Below are positions 25,506 through 32,357 of a stretch of DNA of 64,000 bases, in pieces. The position numbers and the translations under genes were made by a program. Origin of the DNA: CAVQJU01 sp963729215 (GTDB taxonomy: Bacteria > Acidobacteriota > Vicinamibacteria > Vicinamibacterales > CAVVIG01); the NCBI GenBank assembly GCA_963729215.1, contig CAVSND010000015.1, forward strand, positions 29,808-93,807, given 5' to 3'. A model generated the notes under the pieces. That model worked only from the letters and a program-made list of their open reading frames with translations, searched no databases and had not been told where the DNA came from. How positions within the stretch are numbered: position 1 is the stretch's first letter; each line of letters begins with the position of its first letter.

Positions 25506-26013
25506 TCAGTCGGGCTTTTCCACAGACACGATCGGCTTGCCCATCTGTTGGCGGGATTTCAGCTTCCACGTGTCGGCCACCTTGACCCAGCGGTCTCGAA
25601 ACGTCGTCGTCTCGTCCAGCACGTGCGACGCGTCCCGCCGGCCGTAGCGTCCCTCATGATCAACGCTGGACCTCGCGACGATCATGTTGACGATGACGGT
25701 GGCACCGTCCGGCTCGACGGCGAGCTTCTGGATCGGCTGAGTAATCCCGTCCGGGTGGGGCGACGGACAGCGCCTGAATCGCGACCGCGCGCACTTGCGG
25801 CCAGCTCAGAACCGTCCCCTGTGCGTCGATGAACGTCCAATCGGGCGTGAAGAGCACGTCATGAAATAGATCGATGTCGGACTCGCTCGCGAACTGGAGC
25901 GTCGCATCGGAGATTTCGTCGTAGAGCGCTTGCAAGTCCGTCCGCACATGTGACGTATCAGGCGGAGCGTCGGGGTACAGCAAAGCCGCCGCGAGAAACA
26001 GGACTTGCACCAT
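25506..26013 (-). CDS. Exported SnoaL/NTF2-like protein (one frameshift)
   Basis: About 168 residues. The N-terminal half starts MVQVLFLAAALLYPDAPP and includes ISDATLQFASESDIDLFHDV and WTFIDAQGTVLSWPQV, a typical NTF2-fold opening. Near 25760 the frame slips by one base; beyond it the sequence TQPIQKLAVEPDGATVIVNM and TFRDRWVKVADTWKLKSRQ completes the fold, ending at TGA 25506-25508. NTF2-like proteins of this kind serve as small periplasmic binding or isomerase-like proteins; the function is unknown. The gene lies between two REP-like elements. Confidence 0.7.
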
Positions 26014-26052
26014 GGCCCCTTCATTTCTTCATGTCGTGAAGTGCAGGCCTTC

Positions 26053-26118
26053 GTGTAGTGCAGGCCTTCAGGCCTGCCGGTCCTGGCTGCACGGCAAACC
26101 TGAAGGTTTGCACTACAC
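26053..26118. repeat. REP-like double-hairpin element B
   Basis: Terminal inverted repeat GTGTAGTGC (26053-26061) and GCACTACAC (26110-26118) encloses GCAGGCC-TTCA-GGCCTGC and GCAAACCT-GA-AGGTTTGC. Just upstream, 26036-26052 is a near-copy (GTGAAGTGCAGGCCTTC) of the first arm, perhaps from slippage or a partial second insertion. It lies upstream of the NTF2-like gene and downstream of the OmpR-type regulator stop. Confidence 0.65.
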
Positions 26119-26133
26119 ACAAATGGAAATGCT

Positions 26134-26829
26134 CTAGTGAACCAGTCCAGTCGGGTTGAATCGGTAGCCGACCCACGGTTCCGTGACGATGTAGCGCGGC
26201 TGCGACGGGTTCGACTCCAGCTTTTTGCGCAGCTGCCCCACGAACACGCGCAAGTACTCAGGCTGGTCGCCGGATGCCTCGCCCCAGACTGCTCCGAGCA
26301 GCGTCCGGTGCGCGAGGACGCGATTGGGATGTCTGGCCATGAAGACAAACAAGTCGAATTCCTTCGGCGTCAGCCGGATGGGCTGCCCGTTGACGCGGAC
26401 GCGGCGATCGTGGAAGTCGATGTGGAATTCACCCACGCCGAGCGCCGGCGCGTCCTCCGGCGCACCCTCACTCCGCCGAAGCGCGACACGCACCCTGGCC
26501 AGCAGCCTGCTGGCGCTGAACGGTTTCGCAATGTAGTCGTCGGCGCCCGAGTCGAGCGCTTCGATTTCCGAACGACCGTCGCCATTGCCGGACATGATGA
26601 TGATGGGAATGCTCGACGTCTGGCGAACGCGCCGGCACAGCTCGATGCCGTCGACGAGCGGGATATCAAGGTCGGCGATCATCAGGGCAGGGCATTGGTC
26701 GCGGATGCTCGACAATGCGGATTCGGCCCCGCTGGCCCTCAGCACGTCGTACCCGCCGCCCACCAGCATGCTGGTCACCACTTTCACGACGTCTGGATCG
26801 CTGTCGACCACGAGTACACTTGAACTCAT
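26134..26829 (-). CDS. OmpR/KdpE-family response regulator
   Basis: 231 residues. A receiver domain (1-120) has the phosphorylation Asp53 in MIADLDIPLVDG and the conserved Lys in YIAKPFSASRLL. The C-terminal winged helix is of the trans_reg_C type: RLTPKEFDLFVFMARHPNRV, LRVFVGQLRKKLE, YIVTEPWVGYRF. That last is KdpE-like. The gene overlaps the stop of its upstream neighbour (start 26829, that stop 26826) and probably acts with a histidine kinase; the nearest kinase, divergent at 27358, is of the NtrB type and may pair with the NtrC gene instead. Confidence 0.93.
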   Translation of the reverse strand: MSSSVLVVDSDPDVVKVVTSMLVGGGYDVLRASGAESALSSIRDQCPALMIADLDIPLVDGIELCRRVRQTSSIPIIIMSGNGDGRSEIEALDSGADDYIAKPFSASRLLARVRVALRRSEGAPEDAPALGVGEFHIDFHDRRVRVNGQPIRLTPKEFDLFVFMARHPNRVLAHRTLLGAVWGEASGDQPEYLRVFVGQLRKKLESNPSQPRYIVTEPWVGYRFNPTGLVH

Positions 26830-27215
26830 CGCTCGCTCCTCTCGTGTTTTCCGAACACATGGATGGATTCGACGGTCTTGATGCCGTCGGCTTCTGAATA
26901 TCGAATCGCCGCTCGATAGCCGGTCAACTTCTCGAGCGCCTGCGCGTCAATCCGATGCCAACCCTCGCGAATACGAGCGCCGGATGAGAGCGCCAGCTGC
27001 ACCGTGCCGTTCGAGGTCGACACGGACAACAGCGAGGCCGACACGTCGTACTTGCCGATCGTGCCGTTCATCCTCAACGTCGTGGAGGCCGGGGGTGCGG
27101 ACTGCTCGCCGTCGGTCGAGACGATGGGGCCTGGCCCGTTCGGGGACTGGGCGAACGATTCGACGCCGGAGACGATCGCGGCGCACATCAACACGATCGA
27201 GAGTCGTTTCTTCAT
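26826..27215 (-). CDS. Small exported protein upstream of the response regulator
   Basis: 129 residues from MKKRLSIVLMCAAIVSG, with a clear signal peptide to SFAQ. A proline/serine-rich linker is followed by a beta-rich region (MNGTIGKYDVSASLLSVSTS, VQLALSSGARIREGWHR). It ends in KHERSER, overlapping the regulator start as ATGA. A similar GTIGKYD...LSV pattern is seen in small periplasmic proteins of Acidobacteriota; the function is unknown. Probably cotranscribed with the regulator. Confidence 0.72.
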   Translation of the reverse strand: MKKRLSIVLMCAAIVSGVESFAQSPNGPGPIVSTDGEQSAPPASTTLRMNGTIGKYDVSASLLSVSTSNGTVQLALSSGARIREGWHRIDAQALEKLTGYRAAIRYSEADGIKTVESIHVFGKHERSER

Positions 27216-27302
27216 GACGCGGCCTCTTTGCACGCACTCGAGCTGGAACGCGGCATGAAGCATCAAACGGCGTGCCGACGGGAACGACTGCGCTACAATC
27301 CG

Positions 27303-27315
27303 ATAAAGGCTTTAT
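27303..27315. promoter_or_regulatory. Short palindrome in the divergent kinase/exported-protein promoter
   Basis: ATAAAG-G-CTTTAT is a perfect 13-base palindrome 43 bases before the histidine kinase start, in an AT-rich patch between divergent genes (26826-27215 minus, 27358 plus). Such short palindromes can be operators, but this one could be chance. Confidence 0.28.
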
Positions 27316-27357
27316 TTCCAGTGGTTACATTGATGCCGGACACCAGCGACTGACTCG

Positions 27358-28899
27358 ATGAGCGCGCAGACTCGCCTCACTGTGGCGAAATGGTTCGAGG
27401 ACCTCTCGCTCGGCACGCGGCTGTCGTTCCTTGTCGGGTTCATCGTGCTGGTGGTGGTTGCGAGCGTGTCTTACCTGGAAGTGCGCTCGTACGAAGACCA
27501 CATCGATCAGGATCTCGTCGACACCTCACGGCTGGCGGCGCGTTCGGCCGTCGACGCCGTCGCGGCGCGGCCACTGCCGCTCGATCCGCTCGATATCCGG
27601 GATTCGCTGCACGATGTGGTTGCGGCCGATCCGGTCGTCGATGCGATCTCGGTCATCGAAACCGACCAGAACGGACACCCGCGTGTCTTGACGAGCACGT
27701 CCACGGAAGAACGCGCGGAGGTCCTGGAGCTCGCGGGCCGGGCCATCGCCACGCAGGCACCTGCAAGCGATCGGAACGACACGGTGGCGCTGTTCGCCTT
27801 GCCGGTGCCGCGTCGTGGGAACTACGCGGTCGCGGTGACCGTTGGCCTGGAGAGTCTGCTCCAGGCCCGCACGCACGAGCTTCGGGTGGCACTCGGGTTC
27901 GCCATCCCGACCATCGTGCTCGTGACGATCCTCGTCCACTTCACCGTCCGCCGCCTCATCGGCCAGCCGCTCAACGCCATCCTCGGCGTCATGAACGAAA
28001 CAGCGCGGGGCAACCTGCAGGCGCGGACGACGATGACACGTCGCGATGAGCTCGGTCTCATTGCCGAAGGGCTGAACGAGATGCTCGATCGGCTGGAGGA
28101 GTTCAACCGATCCCTCCACGACCGGATCGAGGAGGCCACGCGCGATTTGTCGCTGCGAAACGCGCAGCTGGCCGTCAGCCAGAGCGAGCTCCTCACGCTC
28201 CGGGAATCGCTCTCCCGCGCCGAGCGCGTGGCGGCGCTGGGCCAGGTCGCTGCGAACGTCGCCCATCAGGCCGGTACGCCGCTGAACCTGGTGTCCGGCT
28301 ATGTTCAGATGATCCGCGACGATCCCGAGACGAACGACCGGACCCGTTCGCGATTGCGGACGGTCGACGCGCAGATCCAGCAGGTGACGCGCGTGCTGCG
28401 GACCATGCTCGACCACGCGCGGCAGCCTTCCACGTTCGAACTGGTGGCGCTCAGTGACATCATCGAACGCGTGCGCGAGGTCGCGCAGCCGCGCCTGGCG
28501 CGCTCGCATATTCGACTGGAGATATCGGTGGCCACACACCTGCCGCTCGTCAGGGCCGACGCGACACAACTGGAGATGGCGTTCCTCAACCTCGTGACCA
28601 ACGCCCTTGACGCCATGCCGAATGGCGGCGCCCTCTCGGTCCTCGCCAGGCCGAGCGCCGGCGGGATCTCCGTCGAAGTCGCGGACACGGGACCGGGGAT
28701 CCCCGCGGATTTAGTGGACCGCCTGTTCGAGTCGTGGGTCACGACCAAACCGGCCGGTCAGGGGACCGGCCTCGGCCTGGCCATCGTGCGGGACGTCGTT
28801 CGGGCGCACGGCGGCACGGTCTCCGCTTCCAACCAGCCCACGGGCGCGCTGTTCGTCATCAACTTCCCCGCGGCCCCGTCCCAGGCGCACACGTCCTGA
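27358..28899 (+). CDS. Membrane sensor histidine kinase (NtrB-like), HAMP domain
   Basis: 513 residues. A membrane helix (LGTRLSFLVGFIVLVVVASV), periplasmic sensor region, second helix (ALGFAIPTIVLVTILVHFTV) and HAMP linker lead to a coiled coil. The dimerisation/phosphoacceptor helix has His303 in ANVAHQAGTPLNL, a variant in which Gln replaces the usual Glu after His. The ATPase domain carries NLVTNALDAMPNGG (N box), ADTGPGIPADLVDRLF and GQGTGLGLAIVRDVVRAHGG. Two bases separate its stop from the NtrC gene, so they form one operon and very likely one phosphorelay pair. Confidence 0.95.
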   Translation: MSAQTRLTVAKWFEDLSLGTRLSFLVGFIVLVVVASVSYLEVRSYEDHIDQDLVDTSRLAARSAVDAVAARPLPLDPLDIRDSLHDVVAADPVVDAISVIETDQNGHPRVLTSTSTEERAEVLELAGRAIATQAPASDRNDTVALFALPVPRRGNYAVAVTVGLESLLQARTHELRVALGFAIPTIVLVTILVHFTVRRLIGQPLNAILGVMNETARGNLQARTTMTRRDELGLIAEGLNEMLDRLEEFNRSLHDRIEEATRDLSLRNAQLAVSQSELLTLRESLSRAERVAALGQVAANVAHQAGTPLNLVSGYVQMIRDDPETNDRTRSRLRTVDAQIQQVTRVLRTMLDHARQPSTFELVALSDIIERVREVAQPRLARSHIRLEISVATHLPLVRADATQLEMAFLNLVTNALDAMPNGGALSVLARPSAGGISVEVADTGPGIPADLVDRLFESWVTTKPAGQGTGLGLAIVRDVVRAHGGTVSASNQPTGALFVINFPAAPSQAHTS

Positions 28900-28901
28900 C
28901 C

Positions 28902-30242
28902 ATGCCTCGCATTCTTCTGGTCGATGACGATGCGGAGACGTGCAGGTTCCTCGAGGAGCTGCTGGCCGCGCCCGGCCGCCAGTTCGTTTCGGCGCAGGAT
29001 CCCGAGACCGCGAGCGCCAGGATGGGCCACGACTCGTTCGACCTGCTGATTTCCGACATCAACCTCAACGCCCCGCAGTCGGGAATCGACCTGTTGCGTC
29101 GATTCAAATCCGGACAAGGCAGTCCGGTGGTGCTGATCAGCGGATTCGGCACGCTCGACACGGCGATTGAGGCCGTCCGCGCCGGAGCGTTCGACTACAT
29201 CAGCAAGCCGTTCGACATCGCTGACGTCAAACGCATTGTCGATCGCGCACTCGAGCAGGGCGCACGCCTGGGGAAACCGGCCGCCGAGATGCCCGTGAGC
29301 CCGGTGGGAAGCCTCATCGGACGCACGGCGCCGATGCTGGACGTCTACAAACAGGTCGCGCACGCGGCTGACTCGTCGGCCCCGGTGCTCATCATCGGCG
29401 AAAGCGGCGTGGGCAAGGAGCTCGTGGCCCGCGCGATCCACGACCACGGCGGCCGCGCGCGCGATCCGTTCGTGGCGATCAATTGCGGCGCGATCGCGGA
29501 TACGTTGCTCGAGTCGGAACTGTTCGGGCACCAGCGTGGAGCGTTCACGGGCGCGACGGCGGACCACAAAGGGGTGTTCGAACAAGCCGGCAAAGGCACC
29601 GTGCTGCTCGATGAGATCGGTGATACGACGCCCGCCCTGCAGGTTCGCCTCCTGCGGGTCCTCGAGGAGGGCGAGATCCGGCCGGTCGGCGCCAGCCGTT
29701 CGCTGAAGGTGTCACCGCGCGTCATTGCGGCGACCAATGTGCCGCTCGAACACGCGGTCGCCGAGAATCGCTTTCGACAGGACCTGTACTTTCGATTGAG
29801 CGTCATCGTCATTCGCGTGCCCCCGCTGCGCGAACGCCGAGCCGATATCCCCCTCCTCATCGGCAGCTTTTTCGAAGATGCGTGCGCGCGAGCCGGAAAG
29901 AAGCTGGTGCTCTCGGCCGACGCCCTCGAAGCCCTCATGCGTCACGCGTGGCCCGGCAACGTTCGCGAGCTTCGCAATACGATCGAACGGCTCGTCGTGT
30001 CCAGCCAGGGGACAATCATCGAAACCTTCGACCTTCCCGACGCGACGCCAGCCAGCCAGTCGCGTCACGAGGAACCGTCGTTTGCCAACCTGACCACGCT
30101 CGACGATCTCGAGCGGCGCTACCTGCTCCACGTCCTCGAGGCCACGAAAGGCAATCGCACCCGCGCCGCCGAAATCCTCGGAATCGACCGCCGCACGCTC
30201 TATCGGATGGCCGAGCGGTTCGGCATCGACCTCAAGGACTGA
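28902..30242 (+). CDS. NtrC-family sigma-54-dependent response regulator
   Basis: 446 residues from MPRILLVDDDAETC (start 28902). Receiver domain with Asp52 (LLISDINLN), AAA+ domain with Walker A GESGVGKE (166-173), sigma-54 contact loop GAFTGA (213-218), Walker B VLLDEIGD, and a Fis-type HTH (NRTRAAEILGIDRRTLYRMA). When phosphorylated it would activate sigma-54 RNA polymerase. Two plausible sigma-54 promoters lie within 1.1 kb downstream, in front of the next two genes. The intact GAFTGA loop supports true sigma-54 activity. Cotranscribed with the kinase. Confidence 0.96.
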   Translation: MPRILLVDDDAETCRFLEELLAAPGRQFVSAQDPETASARMGHDSFDLLISDINLNAPQSGIDLLRRFKSGQGSPVVLISGFGTLDTAIEAVRAGAFDYISKPFDIADVKRIVDRALEQGARLGKPAAEMPVSPVGSLIGRTAPMLDVYKQVAHAADSSAPVLIIGESGVGKELVARAIHDHGGRARDPFVAINCGAIADTLLESELFGHQRGAFTGATADHKGVFEQAGKGTVLLDEIGDTTPALQVRLLRVLEEGEIRPVGASRSLKVSPRVIAATNVPLEHAVAENRFRQDLYFRLSVIVIRVPPLRERRADIPLLIGSFFEDACARAGKKLVLSADALEALMRHAWPGNVRELRNTIERLVVSSQGTIIETFDLPDATPASQSRHEEPSFANLTTLDDLERRYLLHVLEATKGNRTRAAEILGIDRRTLYRMAERFGIDLKD

Positions 30243-30298
30243 TCCACACAACGTCGGAGGCTCATCGGCGGATCGTGGCAGTTGCGGCGGCTGGGCCC

Positions 30299-30313
30299 GC
30301 CATCTCGCCACAA
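30299..30313 (+). promoter_or_regulatory. Candidate activator site (GCCATCTCGCCACAA), copy 1
   Basis: The 15 bases GCCATCTCGCCACAA occur here and again at 31437-31451. This copy is centred about 84 bases upstream of the predicted start from the sigma-54 promoter at 30364. The position suits an NtrC-type binding site. Confidence 0.4.
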
Positions 30314-30363
30314 GTCAGCCGCATGTTCGTGATCGACTTACTGGCAGAAGGCGCGCTGCACAC

Positions 30364-30379
30364 TGGCACTTCTCTTGCC
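30364..30379 (+). promoter_or_regulatory. Sigma-54 promoter
   Basis: TGGCACTTCTCTTGCC matches the sigma-54 consensus TGGCAC-N5-TTGC exactly in both boxes, with GG-N10-GC spacing. It lies 44 bases before the ATG of the exported protein gene at 30423 and 122 bases after the stop of the NtrC gene, whose product is the likely activator. Confidence 0.75.
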
Positions 30380-30422
30380 CCACATCACGGCATCAGCGAT
30401 CCATGAAGAAGGAGAGAGAGTC

Positions 30423-30851
30423 ATGAGCCTCATCAAATCATCGTCGGTGCTCGCCGCTGTGTTCATCGGGTTGTTCGCCGGTTCCGCTCGCGCGCAGGAA
30501 GAGATCGACGTCAAGGTGCCTTTTCCTTTCGTGGTGCACGGCAGGGAGTTCTCCGCCGGCCGCTACGCCGTCATCCACGAACACGGCGTGATCGAGGTGC
30601 TCGGCATCGACAAGCCCTCCGTCATCTTCACGCTGACGGTTCCGACAAATGGCTTCGACCCCGCAGGCAGCGAGCCGGCGCTCGTGTTCATGCATCGTGA
30701 GAACGAGTACCTGCTGTCGCAGATCTGGGAATCCACTACGGTGGGGTTCGCGCTGCCGGAGCATCCGGCTGTTCCACGCCGCGCGCAGGCACAGCCAGAG
30801 CCCGCAGTGTCCGAGGATACGACCGTCGTGGTTGCGGCCAACTGGAAATGA
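30423..30851 (+). CDS. Exported protein of the 'PFPFVV' Acidobacteriota family
   Basis: 142 residues from MSLIKSSSVLAAVFIGLF, with AGGAG before the ATG, signal peptide to ARAQ. The body starts IDVKVPFPFVVHGREFSAGR and continues as a beta-rich fold, the typical layout of a widespread Acidobacteriota family of small exported proteins of unknown role. The tail is Pro/Gln-rich. A near-consensus sigma-54 promoter precedes it and the NtrC gene is directly upstream, so it is the best candidate target of that two-component system. Confidence 0.78.
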   Translation: MSLIKSSSVLAAVFIGLFAGSARAQEEIDVKVPFPFVVHGREFSAGRYAVIHEHGVIEVLGIDKPSVIFTLTVPTNGFDPAGSEPALVFMHRENEYLLSQIWESTTVGFALPEHPAVPRRAQAQPEPAVSEDTTVVVAANWK

Positions 30852-30906
30852 CCTGTACCCGTCGAGACCGGTAGCCACCGTGGTGGCCACCGGCGTCGGC
30901 GCCGCA

Positions 30907-31252
30907 TTACGAACCAATGACGATTGCGTCTGAACTCGTGAGGGTCTGATAGGTCGCGGATACATTCACGCTTCCCGGCGCAATGGCCGTGACGACGCCA
31001 GCTACGGAAACTGTCGCGTCGGCGGTATTGGAAGACGACCAGACCGCCAGTGATGTGACGTCCTGCGTCGTGCCATCCGACATCGTCGCGGTCGCCTTGA
31101 ACTGGGACGTGGGGCTTGCGCTCACGGACGGCGCGGTGCCGGTGACGCTGAGGGACGACACAGGTACTGGGAGAAGTTGTGGAGCTATGGCAAGCTGCCG
31201 AGAACCCGACCAACGCGACGACGATAGCGAGCGAACGTGTCCATCGAATCAT
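30907..31252 (-). CDS. Lipoprotein with bacterial Ig-like (BIG2) domain (one frameshift)
   Basis: About 114 residues. MIRWTRSLAIVVALVGFSAAC gives a lipoprotein signal with the lipobox Cys, followed after a one-base break near 31165 by SSLSVTGTAPSVSASPTSQF and a BIG2-like fold ending GVVTAIAPGSVNVSATYQT. The domain is short (one copy). It is anchored in the outer membrane or periplasm. A minus-strand sigma-54 promoter is found at 31291-31305. Confidence 0.68.
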
Positions 31253-31290
31253 GAATGCCTCCAGGGGGTGCAGACGCTGCCCCGGCTGGT

Positions 31291-31305
31291 GCAGCAGGCG
31301 TGCCA
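31291..31305 (-). promoter_or_regulatory. Sigma-54 promoter, minus strand
   Basis: Minus strand reads TGGCACGCCTGCTGC: exact TGGCAC at -24, GG-N10-GC spacing, and CTGC (one mismatch) at -12. It lies about 40 bases before the start of the Ig-like lipoprotein. The motif GCCATCTCGCCACAA recurs upstream at 31437-31451. Confidence 0.5.
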
Positions 31306-31436
31306 CCGGAGTCATCCGCCAACCGATACCGCTCCTTCAGGCTTCCTCGTCGCGACCAGTGAGCTGCCGCGCTGATTCATCAGACATTCGTAATCCGGCG
31401 CCGCGCGATCTGTGGCACTTGTGCTGTCGGCGAAAG

Positions 31437-31451
31437 GCCATCTCGCCACAA
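31437..31451. promoter_or_regulatory. Candidate activator site (GCCATCTCGCCACAA), copy 2
   Basis: Second exact copy of the 15-base motif at 30299-30313. It is about 165 bases upstream of the predicted sigma-54 start for the lipoprotein gene and is inverted relative to that promoter. The bases from 31253 to 31533 otherwise hold no gene that I can support. Confidence 0.35.
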
Positions 31452-31533
31452 CGGAGATCGCCGACAACATTCCGCGAGGAGTTGAAAGGAAGTGGCGAGC
31501 GGTGGTCTTGGTTCTGGAAGGCCGAGCGCGAAC

Positions 31534-31749
31534 TCAGCCGGCCCGCAGCGAAGGCTGGGCCGCCATATATGACTGACACAGAAGAACGAGCTGCTGTCGC
31601 AGACCGCGAATCATGGCCGGCGATGCGCCGGCCTCGAGGACGTGGCGCGTCGCCCCGGCCATCGCGGCGAGCATCATCTCCTGCGCCGTCGCCGTATACA
31701 TCGCGGCGGCAAGCATCAACAGCACGCTGCGCCAAACGAATCGGATCAT
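31534..31749 (-). CDS. Small exported protein coupled to msrB
   Basis: 71 residues: MIRFVWRSVLLMLAAAMYTA is a signal peptide, followed by a short Met/Ala-rich helical body. Its start overlaps the stop of msrB as ATGA, so it is translationally coupled and the third gene of the dipZ-msrB operon. No family recognised. It has several Met residues, which is interesting next to a methionine sulfoxide reductase. Confidence 0.55.
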   Translation of the reverse strand: MIRFVWRSVLLMLAAAMYTATAQEMMLAAMAGATRHVLEAGASPAMIRGLRQQLVLLCQSYMAAQPSLRAG

Positions 31750-32333
31750 GATGCCTTCTCCTGTTGTGCCTTCGCGAAACGCATCGCGGCCGAGTTCATG
31801 CAGTAACGCAACCCGGTGGGCCTGGGCCCATCGTCGAACACGTGGCCAAGATGCGCGTCGCACCGGCGGCACGACACCGCTGTCCGGACCGTGCCGAAGC
31901 TGCGATCGCTCTCTTCGACGATGTTCTTCTTGTCGAGCGGCGTCCAGAAGCTCGGCCAGCCTGTGCCGGATTCGAATTTCGTCTCCGAGCTGAACAGCGC
32001 CGTTTCGCAGCAGACGCAGCGATAGATCCCCGAGTCGTGCAGATTCCACGTCGCGCCGGTGAACGGCCACTCGGTCGCGGCGTGCCGCGTAACCTCAAAG
32101 GAGATCGGCGAGAGCTGGCGGCGCCACTCGGCTTCGGTCTTGACGAGCTTCGGCACCTCTTTGGCCGCCTGCCGCAGGCCTGCATCCGAGAAATCGACGA
32201 TCGTGACGGCCTTGGGCTCAGAGCTCACGGCTGGCGAGCCTGCTTCAACCACCGACGCCGACGGCCAGCGCCGCCAGGCCACCAGGCCGCCTCCGCCCAG
32301 TGCGACGATCCCCAGCATCGTTCTTCTGGTCAC
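31746..32333 (-). CDS. msrB: Peptide-methionine (R)-S-oxide reductase, exported MsrB
   Basis: 195 residues. Catalytic Cys178 in RYCMNSAAM; structural zinc Cys pairs C106/C109 (RCVCCETALF) and C155/C158 (SCRRCDAHLGHVFDDGP); substrate pocket FESGTGWPSFW. The N-terminal part is a 25-30 residue leader, MTRRTMLGIVALGGGGLVAW, with Arg-Arg near the start, so it is probably exported (Tat-like or Sec). It would reduce oxidised methionine in periplasmic proteins. It sits 24 bases after the CcdA-TlpA gene, its likely electron source. Confidence 0.93.
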   Translation of the reverse strand: MTRRTMLGIVALGGGGLVAWRRWPSASVVEAGSPAVSSEPKAVTIVDFSDAGLRQAAKEVPKLVKTEAEWRRQLSPISFEVTRHAATEWPFTGATWNLHDSGIYRCVCCETALFSSETKFESGTGWPSFWTPLDKKNIVEESDRSFGTVRTAVSCRRCDAHLGHVFDDGPRPTGLRYCMNSAAMRFAKAQQEKAS

Positions 32334-32357
32334 GTTGGACCTCCCCGCGATGAATGA

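Noticed and set aside
31411..31426. TGGCAC followed by CTGT on the plus strand
   Set aside because: The -12 box ends in GT, not GC, and no gene follows on that strand.
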